The notes: a model not told the origin generated them from the letters alone. Shown: positions 36,232 to 48,050, numbered from the stretch's first letter. The stretch: DNA of 64,000 nucleotides from Bosea sp. 124 (GCF_003046175.1 NZ_PZZM01000001.1:4791001-4855000); one strand, 5' to 3'. Program-made: numbers and translations.

Positions 36232-37641
36232 ATGAAGAACGCCAAGGATGTCCTGAAGGCGATCAAGGACAACGACGTCAAATATGTCGACTTCCGCTTC
36301 ACCGACCCGCGCGGCAAGTGGCAGCATGTGACGTTCGACATCACCATGATCGACGAGGACATCTTCGCCGAGGGCACGATGTTCGACGGCTCCTCGATCG
36401 CCGGCTGGAAGGCGATCAACGAGTCCGACATGCTCCTGATGCCCGACCCGACGACCGCCGTGATGGATCCGTTCTTCTCGGCCGCGACGATGGTCATCAC
36501 CTGCGACGTGCTCGAGCCGGCCACCGGCGAGCCCTATGGCCGCGATCCGCGCGGCATCGCCAAGAAGGCCGAGGCCTATCTCAAGTCGACCGGCATCGGT
36601 GACACCTGCTATGTCGGACCTGAGGCCGAGTTCTTCGTCTTCGACGACGTCAAGATTGCTGCCGACCCGTACAACACCGGCTTCAAGCTCGACAACGTCG
36701 AGCTGCCGACCAACGGCATGACCGAATATGAGGGCGGCAACCTCGGCCACCGCATCGCCACCAAGGGCGGCTACTTCCCCGTCCCGCCGCAGGATTCGGC
36801 GCAGGACATGCGCGGCGAGATGCTGGCTGCCATGGCCGCCATGGGCGCCAAGGTCGAGAAGCACCACCACGAGGTCGCTTCCGCCCAGCACGAGCTTGGC
36901 CTGAAGTTCGACACGCTGACGCTGATGGCCGACACGATGCAGGTCTACAAATACTGCATCCACAACGTCGCCCAGAGCTACGGCAAGACCGCGACCTTCA
37001 TGCCGAAGCCGATCTATGGCGACAACGGCTCGGGCATGCACGTCCACCAGTCGATCTGGAAGGGTGGCAAGCCGACCATGGCCGGCAACAAGTACGCCGA
37101 CCTGTCGCAGGAGTGCCTGTGGTACATCGGCGGCATCATCAAGCACGCCAAGTCCCTGAACGCCTTCACCAACCCGTCGACGAACTCCTACAAGCGCCTC
37201 GTCCCGGGCTATGAAGCCCCGGTGCTGCTGGCCTATTCGGCCCGCAACCGTTCGGCGTCCTGCCGTATTCCGTGGACGAACTCGCCCAAGGCCAAGCGCG
37301 TCGAAGTCCGCTTCCCCGATCCGATGGCGAACCCCTATCTCGCCTTCTCGGCCCTGCTGATGGCCGGCCTCGACGGCATCATCAACAAGATCGATCCGGG
37401 TCCGGCCATGGACAAGGACCTGTACGACCTGCCGCCGCGCGAGCTGAAGAAGATCCCGACGGTCTGCGGTTCGCTCCGCGAGGCGCTGGAGTCGCTCAAG
37501 AAGGACAACGCCTATCTCAAGGCCGGCGGCGTCTTCAACGACGACTTCATCGAGAGCTATATCGAACTGAAGATGCAGGATGTGATGCGTTACGAGATGA
37601 CGCCGCACCCCGTCGAGTTCGCGATGTACTACTCCTACTGA
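36232..37641 (+). CDS. glnA: Glutamine synthetase, type I
   Basis: A 469-aa dodecameric GSI making glutamine from glutamate, ammonia and ATP. Substrate motif [20 protein letters not shown] metal ligands, [21 protein letters not shown]-binding loop, and the adenylylation Tyr in [13 protein letters not shown] near residue 398. Family length. AGAGGA precedes the ATG. Followed by an intrinsic terminator at 37713-37739. Regulation by adenylylation and by NtrB/NtrC is expected from the family. Confidence 0.98.
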   Translation: MKNAKDVLKAIKDNDVKYVDFRFTDPRGKWQHVTFDITMIDEDIFAEGTMFDGSSIAGWKAINESDMLLMPDPTTAVMDPFFSAATMVITCDVLEPATGEPYGRDPRGIAKKAEAYLKSTGIGDTCYVGPEAEFFVFDDVKIAADPYNTGFKLDNVELPTNGMTEYEGGNLGHRIATKGGYFPVPPQDSAQDMRGEMLAAMAAMGAKVEKHHHEVASAQHELGLKFDTLTLMADTMQVYKYCIHNVAQSYGKTATFMPKPIYGDNGSGMHVHQSIWKGGKPTMAGNKYADLSQECLWYIGGIIKHAKSLNAFTNPSTNSYKRLVPGYEAPVLLAYSARNRSASCRIPWTNSPKAKRVEVRFPDPMANPYLAFSALLMAGLDGIINKIDPGPAMDKDLYDLPPRELKKIPTVCGSLREALESLKKDNAYLKAGGVFNDDFIESYIELKMQDVMRYEMTPHPVEFAMYYSY

Positions 37642-37712
37642 GGATTTCGGCCGGCGAAACAGCCAGCCGCGAGCTTCCTCCCGACCGCGGTCTTTCGCGG
37701 TCCACCTGACCA

Positions 37713-37739
37713 ACCGGGGCGGCGACGCCCCGGTTTTTT
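37713..37739 (+). terminator. Rho-independent terminator of glnB-glnA
   Basis: Stem ACCGGGGC/GCCCCGGT, six-base loop, and a TTTTTT run at 37734-37739. A canonical intrinsic terminator 72 bp after glnA. Confidence 0.92.
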
Positions 37740-37906
37740 CATGCGCCGGGCGAGCACCCGCCTGCGCTTCTCGCCATCTGCGCCTCTCGCCAGCGACGAC
37801 GCGGGCCGCCTGCGACCGGCCGGCGGCGGAAACGCCGTCTTTACGCGACGCAGGCAACAGTCCGCCGGATTTGCAGGGCGGACCCTGCGCGCGGGGACGC
37901 CTGCTC

Positions 37907-39004
37907 TTGAAGACGATCAGCATCAATGGCCGCTTCCTGGCCCAGCCTCTCACGGGCGTGCAGCGCTTCGCTCGTGAGCTGACGCAGGCGCTCGACCGGA
38001 AGATCGCTGCCGGCGAGGTGCCGCAGGCGCTGCGGGGCATGGACTGGCGGCTGGTCGTACCAGGCGAGGCCAAAGCCGATCTCGATTTGACCGCGATCCG
38101 GCTGGAGCGCCTCGGCGGCGGCACCGGCCATCTCTGGGAGCAGACCGCGCTGGCGTGGCGAGCGCGTGGCGATCTGCTCGTCGGCTTTGGCGGCAGCGGG
38201 CCGCTTCTCCATCGCGATCAGCTCACCGTGATCCATGACGCCACGATCTTCCGCCATCCCGCTTCGTTCAGCCGCTCCTACCGCATCTTCCATGGCCTGC
38301 TCGGTGCCGTGCTGACCCGGACGGCGAGGATTGCGACCGTCTCACATTTCTCCCGAGGGGAACTCGGCGAGATCTTCCGTGTCGATCCGGCGGGGATTTC
38401 CGTCGTCTACAACGCGACCGACCATTTCGCTGGCCTCGTGCCGGACGAGACGATCCTGGACAGGCTGAAGCTCACGGGAGGCGATTATTTCCTGCTGGTC
38501 GGCACGCTCAAGCCGAACAAGAACATCGCCTTCGCGATCCAGGCTTTCGAGGCGCTGGCGGCGGCCGGCCAGAAGCTGGTGATCGTCGGCGGCATCCATT
38601 CCCGCGTCTTCAAGGGTGGCGACTATGGCACGGGCGAGGGCCTCGTCTTCGCCGGGCGCCTGAGCGATGCCGAGATCGCGGAGCTGGAGCGGCGCGCCAC
38701 GGCGTTCGTCTTTCCGAGCCTCTATGAGGGCTTCGGCATTCCGCCGCTGGAGGCGATGTCGCAGGGCTGTCCGGTGCTGGCGTCCGATATTCCCCCCGTC
38801 CGCGAGGCCTGCGGCGAAGCCGCGCTCTATTTCGACCCGACGAGGCAAGAGACGCTGGTTCAAGCCATGCGGACGGTGCTCGGCGAGCCCGCGACGCGCG
38901 ACCGGCTGATCGCCGACGGGCATGCGAATGCGAAGCGCTTCTCCTGGGCTGGCAGCGCCGACAGTCTGCTCACGCTTCTGGCGAGGATGCAGCCGAAGCG
39001 GTAG
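37907..39004 (+). CDS. Glycosyltransferase family 4 (GT1-superfamily) protein
   Basis: About 365 aa. Starts MKTISINGRFLAQPLTGVQR, a typical mannosyl-type GT4 opening, and has VIHDATIFRHPASFSRSYR, GTLKPNKNIAFAIQAFEAL, and the sugar-nucleotide E-x7-E region FVFPSLYEGFGIPPLEAMSQ. The start is a TTG at 37907 with GGGGA upstream; another TTG at 37871 also opens the frame, and no ATG is available, so initiation is uncertain. It stands alone, without an EPS or LPS cluster, so its acceptor is unknown. Confidence 0.85.
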   Translation: MKTISINGRFLAQPLTGVQRFARELTQALDRKIAAGEVPQALRGMDWRLVVPGEAKADLDLTAIRLERLGGGTGHLWEQTALAWRARGDLLVGFGGSGPLLHRDQLTVIHDATIFRHPASFSRSYRIFHGLLGAVLTRTARIATVSHFSRGELGEIFRVDPAGISVVYNATDHFAGLVPDETILDRLKLTGGDYFLLVGTLKPNKNIAFAIQAFEALAAAGQKLVIVGGIHSRVFKGGDYGTGEGLVFAGRLSDAEIAELERRATAFVFPSLYEGFGIPPLEAMSQGCPVLASDIPPVREACGEAALYFDPTRQETLVQAMRTVLGEPATRDRLIADGHANAKRFSWAGSADSLLTLLARMQPKR

Positions 39005-39017
39005 CGGGCGAGGCGGA

Positions 39018-39236
39018 TCAGCGCGTGCTCAGCACCAGCAATCCGGCAGCCGCAGCGAGGCCGGCGGCAAGCCAGAGCAGCCAGCGCGACGGCTGCAAGG
39101 CGGGCCAATTCAGCCGCGGCAGCGGAGCCGGCTCTTCATGTCCGAAGGCCTCGCCGGCAAGGCGGGCCGCCCGTTGCAATCTCGCGACTTTCACACTCGG
39201 TACCAACCGAACAGACGCCACGAACCCCTCCCTCAT
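39018..39236 (-). CDS. Small single-pass membrane protein, hypothetical
   Basis: A 72-aa frame with a basic N-terminal half (VASVRLVPSVKVARLQRAAR) and one C-terminal membrane helix (WLLWLAAGLAAAAGLLVL). The ATG at 39236 has no ribosome site; a GTG at 39221 follows GGGAGGGG closely and may be the real start. It ends 13 bp from the convergent glycosyltransferase. Coding is plausible from the clean helix and codon use but not certain. Confidence 0.45.
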   Translation of the reverse strand: MREGFVASVRLVPSVKVARLQRAARLAGEAFGHEEPAPLPRLNWPALQPSRWLLWLAAGLAAAAGLLVLSTR

Positions 39237-39461
39237 TTTTGTCGATCATAGCAGCCGGCGGCGTGACGCCCAGCCCTCCGATCGTTGAATTCATTCTTCA
39301 GTCCGCCTTGTTAATGCGGCCTGAACGGTTCGGTTCCAGCGACGATCATCAGCATCGGCAGGTGACGGCGCGATGACGGTGCAGGATGGCACGCAAGGAC
39401 CGCTTGACGCTAGGGCAGCTCCACCCTCTACTGTCGAAAGCCGAACCACAAGGTCGCCATC

Positions 39462-39836
39462 ATGCCATCGCGCCTGTCCACGGCTACGCTATGCCTGCGC
39501 GTCGCTCCCGTCATCGCGCTGGCAGGCATGCTGCTCGGCATCGCGATGGGCGTTCTCAACGATCACCGGCTGAAAACGCTTCATGCCCATGTCAACCTGA
39601 TCGGCTGGGTCTCGCTGTTCCTCGCGGGCCTGTACTACCGACAGATTCCGGCGGCCGACGGCAAGCTCGCGCGCTGGCATTTCGCGCTCGCGACGCTGGG
39701 ACTCGCGGTGCTGTCGATCGGGCTGGCGGGCCTCGCCTTCGGTGAAATGGCGTTCGAGCCCTTCGCTATCGTCGGCTCGTTCCTGACCATCATTTCCATG
39801 GGACTCTTCTCATGGATCGTGATGCGGACCAGTTGA
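39462..39836 (+). CDS. Four-helix membrane protein, heme-copper-oxidase-subunit-I-like fragment family
   Basis: A 124-aa protein with four hydrophobic helices. The first pair includes VAPVIALAGMLLGIAMGVLN, and THLAHVNLIGW-like sequence (LKTLHAHVNLIGWVSLFLAG) recalls the His-rich helix of cbb3/NnrS-type proteins (H-A-H-x-N-L-x-G-W). The remaining helices are ALATLGLAVLSIGLAGLAFG and PFAIVGSFLTIISMGLFSWI. Far too short for an oxidase subunit. AAGG precedes the ATG. Heme binding is possible through the two His but unproven. Confidence 0.7.
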   Translation: MPSRLSTATLCLRVAPVIALAGMLLGIAMGVLNDHRLKTLHAHVNLIGWVSLFLAGLYYRQIPAADGKLARWHFALATLGLAVLSIGLAGLAFGEMAFEPFAIVGSFLTIISMGLFSWIVMRTS

Positions 39837-39962
39837 ACGCGAAGCCGTCGCGCAACCTCGGTGGTTCCCTCGCAGCGCCCGTCGCTGTAGGAAGAGCCGC
39901 GACGCGGCAGCGCAGCATCCGCGCTATCATGCACAGTCGCGAATCAGGGGCCCACGGACACG

Positions 39963-42143
39963 ATGGCGGAGAACGGCGATCTATTCGGCACGGAACCGGA
40001 GCGGCCGGTGGCACCCGTCCCTCGGCCGGCTGCGCCAAGGCCTGCGCCATCGCGATCCGAAGCCCCGGCTGGCGAAGGTTCCGCTAGCCCGAGTGCTTCC
40101 AGCGCCAGTGCTTCCAGCACAAGTTCTTCCGGCAAAAATTCTTCCAGCCCACGCCTCGCCCAGCCGGCTGCACCGACGCCTCCGCGAAACGGCACGCTCT
40201 CCGAAGCGAACTATGATGCGTCCGCGATCGAGGTGCTGGAGGGGCTTGAGCCCGTCCGCCGTCGTCCCGGCATGTATATCGGCGGCACCGACGAGCGCGC
40301 ACTGCACCATCTCTTCGCCGAGGTGATCGACAACGCGATGGACGAGGCCGTGGCCGGCCATGCCAGCTTCATCGATGTCGAGGTGCTGGAGGACGGCTCG
40401 ATCGCGGTCACCGACAATGGCCGCGGCATTCCGGTCGACCCGCATCCGAAATTTCCGGGCAAATCCGCGCTCGAAGTCATCATGACGACGCTGCATGCCG
40501 GCGGCAAATTCGACTCGAAGGCCTATGAAACCTCGGGCGGCCTGCACGGTGTCGGTGTCTCGGTGGTGAACGCGCTGTCCGACCTGCTCGAGGTCGAGGT
40601 CGCGCGCGGCAAGACGCTCTATCGCCAGACCTTTTCGCGGGGCCTGCCGCAGGGGCCGCTGGAGACGGTCGGTGCCGTGGCCAACCGGCGCGGCACCCGG
40701 GTCCGCTTCCACCCCGATGCGCAGATCTTCGGCGAGGGCGCGCATTTCGTGCCGGCCCGCCTGTTCCGCATGGCGCGCTCCAAGGCCTATCTCTTCGGCG
40801 GCGTCGAGATCCGCTGGCGTTGCGCGCCGGCTCTGCTGAAGCCAGAGGGCGATGTCGCGGCCGAGGCCGTGTTCCGCTTCCCCGGCGGCCTGCGCGACTA
40901 TCTTGGCCGCGAGATCGAGGGCAAGGATCTCGTCGCCGAACCGATCTTCTCCGGCAAGATCACCAAGGATGGCAGCCACGGCTCGCTGGAATGGGCGATC
41001 GCCTGGCTCGCGACCGGCGAGGACGGCTTTTCCTCCTCCTACTGCAACACCATCCCGACGCCGGAGGGCGGCACCCATGAAGCGGGACTGAGGATCGCCC
41101 TGCTGCGGGGCCTGCGCGACCATGCCGAGCGCATCGGCCAGTCCAAACGCATGGCGCAGGTGACCTCCGACGACGTGATGGCGACCTGCGCCGCGATGCT
41201 CTCGGTGTTCATCCGCGAGCCGGAATTCCAGGGCCAGACCAAGGACAAGCTGGCGACGCTCGAAGCCTCGCGCATCGTCGAGAACGCGGTCCGTGATGCC
41301 TTCGATCACTGGCTGGCGCAGGCGCCGCAACAGGCGCTGCGGCTGCTCGACTGGTCGGTCGACCGGGCCGAGGAGCGCCTGCGCCGCCGGCTCGAAAAGG
41401 AGGTCTCGCGCAAGACCGCGACGCGCAAGCTCAGGCTGCCCGGAAAACTGGCGGATTGCAGCAATGCGGGCGCGGCGGGCTCCGAGATCTTCATCGTCGA
41501 GGGCGACAGCGCCGGCGGCTCGGCCAAGCAGGCGCGCAACCGCGCGACCCAGGCCATTCTCCCCTTGCGCGGAAAAATCCTCAACGTCGCCAATGCGACG
41601 CGCGAAAAGATGAACCAGAACCAGCAGCTCGCCGACCTCATCCTGGCGCTGGGCTGCGGCATCGGCAGCCAGTTTCGCGAGGACGACCTGCGCTACGAGA
41701 AGGTCATCGTGATGACCGATGCCGATGTCGACGGCGCCCATATCGCCTCGCTTCTGGTAACCTTCTTCTGGCGACAGATGCCGCGGCTGATCGAAAAGGG
41801 GCACCTCTATCTCTCGATCCCCCCGCTCTACCGGCTGCGCCATGGCGGCAAGAGCGTCTATGCGCGAAACGACGCCCATAAGGACGAGCTGATGGAGACC
41901 GTCTTCAAGGGCAAGAAGCCGGAGATCGGCCGCTTCAAGGGTCTCGGCGAAATGATGCCGGCCGAACTCAAGGAAACCACGATGGACCCGAGCAAGCGCA
42001 TCCTGCTCAAGGTCATGGTCGATCACGAGTTGCGCGACGAGACTTCGGACACGGTCGAGCGGCTGATGGGCAACAAGCCGGAAGCGCGCTTCCTGTTCAT
42101 CCAGGAGCGTGCCGCCTTCGCCGGCGAGCTGATCGACCTGTGA
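39963..42143 (+). CDS. parE: DNA topoisomerase IV subunit B
   Basis: A 726-aa type II topoisomerase ATPase subunit that decatenates chromosomes with ParC. GHKL ATPase domain with [28 protein letters not shown] and [16 protein letters not shown]; transducer; TOPRIM with [18 protein letters not shown] and [16 protein letters not shown]-terminal [19 protein letters not shown]. The first 80 residues are a Pro/Ala/Ser-rich extension ([20 protein letters not shown]) that is not part of the enzyme fold. No parC is nearby. Confidence 0.96.
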   Translation: MAENGDLFGTEPERPVAPVPRPAAPRPAPSRSEAPAGEGSASPSASSASASSTSSSGKNSSSPRLAQPAAPTPPRNGTLSEANYDASAIEVLEGLEPVRRRPGMYIGGTDERALHHLFAEVIDNAMDEAVAGHASFIDVEVLEDGSIAVTDNGRGIPVDPHPKFPGKSALEVIMTTLHAGGKFDSKAYETSGGLHGVGVSVVNALSDLLEVEVARGKTLYRQTFSRGLPQGPLETVGAVANRRGTRVRFHPDAQIFGEGAHFVPARLFRMARSKAYLFGGVEIRWRCAPALLKPEGDVAAEAVFRFPGGLRDYLGREIEGKDLVAEPIFSGKITKDGSHGSLEWAIAWLATGEDGFSSSYCNTIPTPEGGTHEAGLRIALLRGLRDHAERIGQSKRMAQVTSDDVMATCAAMLSVFIREPEFQGQTKDKLATLEASRIVENAVRDAFDHWLAQAPQQALRLLDWSVDRAEERLRRRLEKEVSRKTATRKLRLPGKLADCSNAGAAGSEIFIVEGDSAGGSAKQARNRATQAILPLRGKILNVANATREKMNQNQQLADLILALGCGIGSQFREDDLRYEKVIVMTDADVDGAHIASLLVTFFWRQMPRLIEKGHLYLSIPPLYRLRHGGKSVYARNDAHKDELMETVFKGKKPEIGRFKGLGEMMPAELKETTMDPSKRILLKVMVDHELRDETSDTVERLMGNKPEARFLFIQERAAFAGELIDL

Positions 42144-42353
42144 TCCCGGCAGGCCGCCGGGTCCAGAGCGCCGACCCCGTCATTCTTGACGGGTTGGGCG
42201 GCAATCATGCCGGGCTGCCATGCTGCAGCGGTGCCGGCATGGTCGGCGCATGTCGAACGAACCGCACCACCGCCCTGCCCGTCCTCCCCAGATCGGCCAG
42301 CATGACCGCAGATCGTCCCCGGGCCAATCCTTCCCGTCCTGGCCGCTGATCGC

Positions 42354-43265
42354 ATGGGGCAGCCTGCTCCCGCTTCATCTCGACGCGACGGCGATCTGGC
42401 AGCGCCGGGCTGGGACGACATCGGCATCTTTCACGCCATCGCCGAGAGCGGGTCGCTGGCCCTGGCAGCGGTCCGGCTCGGACTGAGCGAGGCGACGATC
42501 GCGCGCCGGCTCAAAAGCTTCGAGCGCGAACTCGGCCTGCTGCTGTTCCGGCGCGGCGCCAACCGCCTGACCCTGACCGCCGCAGGCACCGAACTGGCGC
42601 GCGAAGCAGGAAGGGTCGCAGCGGCCGCAGCGCGCTTCGCCAGTTGCGCGAGAGCCGCCCGCCCCCTGGCGGACGCCCCGGTACGGGTGACGGCGACGAC
42701 GTCGATCAGTCTCTTCCTGACCAGGAATGCGACGACGATCTCGGCTGCGGCGGGCGGTGTCGAACTCGTCATCATCAGCACGCGCGACCGGCTCGACCTG
42801 GCGCGTGGCGATGCGGACATCGCGGTGCGAATGAGCAGCGTCCCCGACGAGCCGGGCTATTTCGGCCAGAAGGTCGGGCGGCTGGTGCAGGCGCTCTATG
42901 TCCGGCGCGACGTCGATCCGCTGACCGCGCCGATCATCTCGGTGAGCCGCGAAACCTCGTCGCGGATCGACGAGCACATTCTCGCCTTCGCTCAGGGCCG
43001 GCCGATCGCCGCCCGCGTCGGCGATTCGGCCGCGCGCTACGAAAGCGTGCGCTCTGCAGGCGCCGTCTCGATGGTGCCCTGCTTCATGGGCGATGCCGAC
43101 GATCTGCTGCTGCGCCTGCAGCCGCCGCCCGACAGGACCGCCGACGAAATCTTCCTTGTGACGCATGAGGTGTCGCGCCAGAGGCCGGCCGTTGTCGCCG
43201 TGCTCGCCGCCCTGCGCAAGGTCTTCCGCGAGCACCGGGCGCGGCTCGAGGGGCACATCGTCTGA
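42354..43265 (+). CDS. LysR-family transcriptional regulator
   Basis: A 303-aa regulator. Winged HTH in WDDIGIFHAIAESGSLALAA through LGLSEATIARRLKSFERELG, linker helix, then a LysR substrate domain with RLDLARGDADIAVRMSS and YVRRDVDPLTAPIISVSRE. The first 18 residues are polar and may not be translated; the ATG at 42354 has no strong ribosome site. No divergent target gene lies beside it, so neither effector nor target is known. About 210 bp separate it from parE. Confidence 0.88.
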   Translation: MGQPAPASSRRDGDLAAPGWDDIGIFHAIAESGSLALAAVRLGLSEATIARRLKSFERELGLLLFRRGANRLTLTAAGTELAREAGRVAAAAARFASCARAARPLADAPVRVTATTSISLFLTRNATTISAAAGGVELVIISTRDRLDLARGDADIAVRMSSVPDEPGYFGQKVGRLVQALYVRRDVDPLTAPIISVSRETSSRIDEHILAFAQGRPIAARVGDSAARYESVRSAGAVSMVPCFMGDADDLLLRLQPPPDRTADEIFLVTHEVSRQRPAVVAVLAALRKVFREHRARLEGHIV

Positions 43266-43371
43266 GCGACAGCCCCCCGGCACAACGCTTCGCTAACCAT
43301 CTTTTTACAGGTGCTGCCGCAAGGTGTTCGGGCAGGGGCGCGCGGTCGCCCCTCTCATGCGGGAGGGCCCG

Positions 43372-43632
43372 ATGCGGCTCATCGAATTGTTCTGGAAGAA
43401 CGAGCGCGGCACGCTGGTTGCCGACATCGCCAAGGCCGGCGCGGCGATCGCGTTTCTCTCGGTGATCGCCGCCAATTTCGTCTCGAGCCAGACGGCCCAT
43501 TTCGACAGGGAGCGCCTCGCCGAAGTGGCTGCGGCCGCGACCAAGGGCAAGCACGCCGACCCGATGGTCACGGGCTCGATCCGCAAGGCCGCAAGCGAAA
43601 CCCGGTTCGACCCCTGCGCCGTCCCGCGCTGA
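43372..43632 (+). CDS. Small single-pass membrane protein, hypothetical
   Basis: An 86-aa protein beginning MRLIELFWKNERGTLVADIA with one helix KAGAAIAFLSVIAANFVSSQ. The N-K-x-x-R-G-T-L-x-A-D opening followed by a helix resembles Flp-type prepilins (G-x4-E plus helix), but the usual Glu is Asp and no tad/cpa genes are adjacent, so pilin identity is weak. The start at 43372 has GGGAGGG; a start at 43324 would add 16 residues. It ends three bases from a convergent hydrolase. Confidence 0.65.
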   Translation: MRLIELFWKNERGTLVADIAKAGAAIAFLSVIAANFVSSQTAHFDRERLAEVAAAATKGKHADPMVTGSIRKAASETRFDPCAVPR

Positions 43633-43635
43633 GCG

Positions 43636-44331
43636 TCAGGCCAGCCAGGCCAGCAATTCGCGCGTGACCGCCGCGGGCTGCTCCATCGTCGAGAGATGGC
43701 CGCAGCCGGGAAGCGTGACGAGCCGCGCATTCGAGCCGATTCCACCGGCGATCTCCTGCGCGTCGGATGGCGGCGTGATCTGATCCTCCGCGCCGACCAG
43801 CACCAGCGTCGGGATGCCGATCGCGGCCAGGCCGATGCGCGAATCCGGCCGGCCCATGATCGCGCGCTGCTGGCGCACGAAGCCCTCCGCGCCGATGTTC
43901 TCGGCCATGGCGCGCACCAAGAGGCGCAGGGGCTCATCCGAAAGACGCGACGGTGCGACAAGCTTCTGCCAGATCAGCGTGGTGACGTTGTCGAAGGCGC
44001 CCTTCTGCGCCAGCGCGATCATCTGCTCGCGCGGCGCATTGGTCTCCGGCGTCGCAGGCTTGGCGCTGGTGTCGAGCAAGGCCAGCCGCGTCACACGCTC
44101 GGGCGCCTGCCGCAAGATCTCGAAGGCCGCATAGCCGCCCATCGAAAGCCCGCAGAGCGCGAAACGCTCCGGCGCGGCCGCGAGCAGCCGCCCGGCGATG
44201 GCGCGGAGGCTCTCGTCGCGGTCATGCTCGGCGACCAGGATCGGGCGCCCCGGCGCCAGCGCCGGCCATTGCGGCGCATAAAGGTTGGCATCGCAGTTCA
44301 GGCCGGGAATCAGGACAAGCGGTTCATGCAT
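43636..44331 (-). CDS. Alpha/beta hydrolase
   Basis: A 231-aa hydrolase. LVLIPGLNCDANLYAPQW oxyanion region, nucleophile Ser in ALCGLSMGGYAAFEIL (G-L-S-M-G), catalytic Asp in LVLVGAEDQITPPSDA and His in LPGCGHLSTMEQP. The complete triad contrasts with the serine-less relative at 4.5 kb. The start at 44331 (MHEPLVLIPG) fits the family; an upstream ATG at 44388 adds 19 basic residues. Substrate unknown. It diverges from the DEAD-box helicase gene. Confidence 0.88.
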   Translation of the reverse strand: MHEPLVLIPGLNCDANLYAPQWPALAPGRPILVAEHDRDESLRAIAGRLLAAAPERFALCGLSMGGYAAFEILRQAPERVTRLALLDTSAKPATPETNAPREQMIALAQKGAFDNVTTLIWQKLVAPSRLSDEPLRLLVRAMAENIGAEGFVRQQRAIMGRPDSRIGLAAIGIPTLVLVGAEDQITPPSDAQEIAGGIGSNARLVTLPGCGHLSTMEQPAAVTRELLAWLA

Positions 44332-44493
44332 GAGGCGGATGGCTCCCTGAGGTGCTAGTTTATTGACTTTGCCGCGCTTTTTCTGCATTGCACACGGGTC
44401 CGAAGGCGCGCAGGAAAAGAAGTCGCGCCACCGTCGCGGTTGAGTAGGTCATCCCGCCACGTGTCACCGACCCTAAAAGAAGCGCAACCATCG

Positions 44494-46089
<1,596 letters not shown>

Positions 46090-46273
46090 GTTCAGGTTAT
46101 CAACGGCATTTTAACCGACCTCGCCTAGGGTCACCTTCAAGGTCGGGATATAGATTCCGACCACGGACGGGCGCATGCAGCCGTTGAGACGGACAGGATG
46201 TCCCGCTTCGATTCTCAATCGGAGCCGCCACGGCTGATGGCCGTGACAGGTTCCCGTTCGGACTATCGGTGGC

Positions 46274-47332
46274 ATGAGCGAGCACGCGGTGCATTCTTCC
46301 CCGTCAGACGACCTCGCAGAGCGCGTGGTCGCCGCCATGCGCCAGCATGGCTCGCCGAGCTACCCCCGCGCCTTCGAGGTCTGGTACGCCCATCTCAGCG
46401 GCGAGTTGCCGGCCGTCAGCATGGCGATGAACGCGATCATCACGGCGAGCGAGGCCAAAGTCGGCGCAGCCGACATCGACACCCTCTATGACCGTTTCAT
46501 CGGCACCGAGCGCCTGGCGCGCCATGCCGAACGCACCAGCCTGCAGGTGTTGGGCGAGATCGACGGGCTGATGACGCTCGTCGACAAGGCGCTGGATTCA
46601 AGCGAGCGCTATCATGGCCGCCTCTCCGCCATGTCCGAGGACGTGCCGCCGCCAGCCGACCGGCAGAAGCTGCGCGAATGGGTCGAGGCGCTGGTGATGT
46701 CGACGCGCGAGGAGGTGACGCGCAAGACCAAGCTCGAGGCCCAATTGCGCGACAGCTCGAACGAGATCCGCAATCTCCGCGAGGCGCTGGAATCGACGCG
46801 CGCCGAGGCGCTCACCGATCCACTGACCGGCCTCGCCAACCGCCGCCATTTCGAGGAGATGCTGCAGAAGTCGATCGACCAGGCGACGCTGCGGCGCGAG
46901 CCCTTCGCGCTGGTAATGGCCGACATCGATTTCTTCAAGCAGTTCAACGACGCCCATGGCCATCTCACCGGCGATCAGGTGCTGCGCCTCGTCGCCCGCA
47001 CGATGAAGGACAAGTTCAAGGACAAGGCCGTGATCACGCGCTTCGGCGGCGAGGAGTTCGCGATCATCCTGCCGGATGCCGACCTCATCGCCGGCAAGTT
47101 CGGCGCCGAGACGGTGCGCCAGGCGCTGCTCACGCGCGAGCTGGTCAAGCGTTCGACCAACGAGAATCTCGGCCGCATCACGATTTCGCTCGGCGTGGCG
47201 AGCTATACCCGCGGCGACACGGCCGCATCGATGACGGATCGCGCCGATCAGGCGCTGATGATGGCCAAGCGCAGCGGCCGCAACCGCACGGTCACCGAGG
47301 ACGCGATCGAGGCGACGAGCCAGGTCGCCTGA
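46274..47332 (+). CDS. Diguanylate cyclase (GGDEF domain)
   Basis: A 352-aa cytosolic protein with a helical N-terminal region (about 1-160) of unknown sensing role and a C-terminal GGDEF domain starting DPLTGLANRRHFEEML. The active loop reads RFGGEEFAIILPDA, an accepted GGEEF variant. The product-inhibition RxxD site five residues before is replaced (FKDKAVITR), so feedback by c-di-GMP is probably absent. It should make c-di-GMP from GTP. The last 41 bp overlap the end of the TfoX-N gene on the other strand. Confidence 0.92.
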   Translation: MSEHAVHSSPSDDLAERVVAAMRQHGSPSYPRAFEVWYAHLSGELPAVSMAMNAIITASEAKVGAADIDTLYDRFIGTERLARHAERTSLQVLGEIDGLMTLVDKALDSSERYHGRLSAMSEDVPPPADRQKLREWVEALVMSTREEVTRKTKLEAQLRDSSNEIRNLREALESTRAEALTDPLTGLANRRHFEEMLQKSIDQATLRREPFALVMADIDFFKQFNDAHGHLTGDQVLRLVARTMKDKFKDKAVITRFGGEEFAIILPDADLIAGKFGAETVRQALLTRELVKRSTNENLGRITISLGVASYTRGDTAASMTDRADQALMMAKRSGRNRTVTEDAIEATSQVA

Positions 47333-47657
47333 TCGGGCGCGCCGCACCGCGCCGGCGGGCCGCCGCCACAGCAAGCTCCGCCCAGCCTCGCAGCATGCCG
47401 CCATCGTCGAAGGCCGCCTCGGGCAGGCGCCAGCAGCTCATTGCGAATGGCTTCTCGCCACGGACGTAGACGAAGGGATAGCTGCCGGCCGCGATGAAGC
47501 GGCTTTCGCTCTCGGCATCCGCCTTGAGGAAGATCTCGCCGTCGAATTCCAGCGCGAACATGCTCCCGCCGTCATAGATGCCGTGGCCGCCGAACATGCG
47601 GCGCACGCGGACAGACATGATCCCGGCGAAAAGCTCGCGGATGCCCTCGGCATCCAT
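47292..47657 (-). CDS. TfoX N-terminal-domain protein
   Basis: A 121-aa protein. MSVRVRRMFGGHGIYDGGSM and FALEFDGEIFLKAD are the TfoX-N core (a small beta-rich fold), without the C-terminal helix-hairpin-helix part of full TfoX, so a competence role is not implied. The last 25 residues are Arg/Ala-rich and lie on sequence overlapping the diguanylate cyclase gene by 41 bp, hence the true end of the conserved part is earlier. It follows the A-type carrier gene by six bases on the same strand. Confidence 0.85.
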   Translation of the reverse strand: MDAEGIRELFAGIMSVRVRRMFGGHGIYDGGSMFALEFDGEIFLKADAESESRFIAAGSYPFVYVRGEKPFAMSCWRLPEAAFDDGGMLRGWAELAVAAARRRGAARPIRRPGSSPRSRPR

Positions 47658-47663
47658 CGCTGC

Positions 47664-48050
47664 TCAATGGGCAGCGAGCGCGGCTTCGGGCTGCGGCTTG
47701 ATCTCGACAGATTCACCGCAGCCGCAGGCGGAGACCTGGTTCGGATTGTTGAACACGAAAGTGGAGGAGAAGCGGTCGGTCCTGAAATCGAGCTCCGTGC
47801 CAAGCAGGAACAGCACCGCCTTGGCATCGACGATCACCGTCGCATCCTTCTCGTTGACGATTTCGTCGCCCCTGGCCGTCTCGCGCGCGATCTCGAAGGT
47901 GTACTCCATGCCGGCGCAGCCGCCCTTCTTGACGCCGACGCGCAGGCCGAGTGCGGGCTCGGCGCCCGCCGATTGCGCCATGATCTCGCGGATGCGCGCA
48001 GCCGCCGCGTCGGTCAGCGAGACGACCTTCAGGCCGGGTATCGAAAACAT
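47664..48050 (-). CDS. A-type iron-sulfur carrier protein (ErpA/IscA/SufA-like)
   Basis: A 128-aa protein that accepts and passes [2Fe-2S] or [4Fe-4S] clusters. Cluster ligands in VKKGGCAGMEYTFEIA and VSACGCGESVEI (C...CxC). Family length. The start at 48050 has GAGGAGGG upstream; a TTG at 48068 is rejected. Separate from the suf operon at 51 kb; it could serve the same pathway. It precedes the TfoX-N gene in an apparent two-gene unit. Confidence 0.95.
   Translation of the reverse strand: MFSIPGLKVVSLTDAAAARIREIMAQSAGAEPALGLRVGVKKGGCAGMEYTFEIARETARGDEIVNEKDATVIVDAKAVLFLLGTELDFRTDRFSSTFVFNNPNQVSACGCGESVEIKPQPEAALAAH

Noticed and set aside
41306..42026. Minus-strand open frames across parE
   Set aside because: Shadows of the parE TOPRIM region.
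43372..43632. Flp-type pilin
   Set aside because: The processing-site Glu is replaced and no tad/cpa assembly genes are adjacent; kept only as a small membrane protein.
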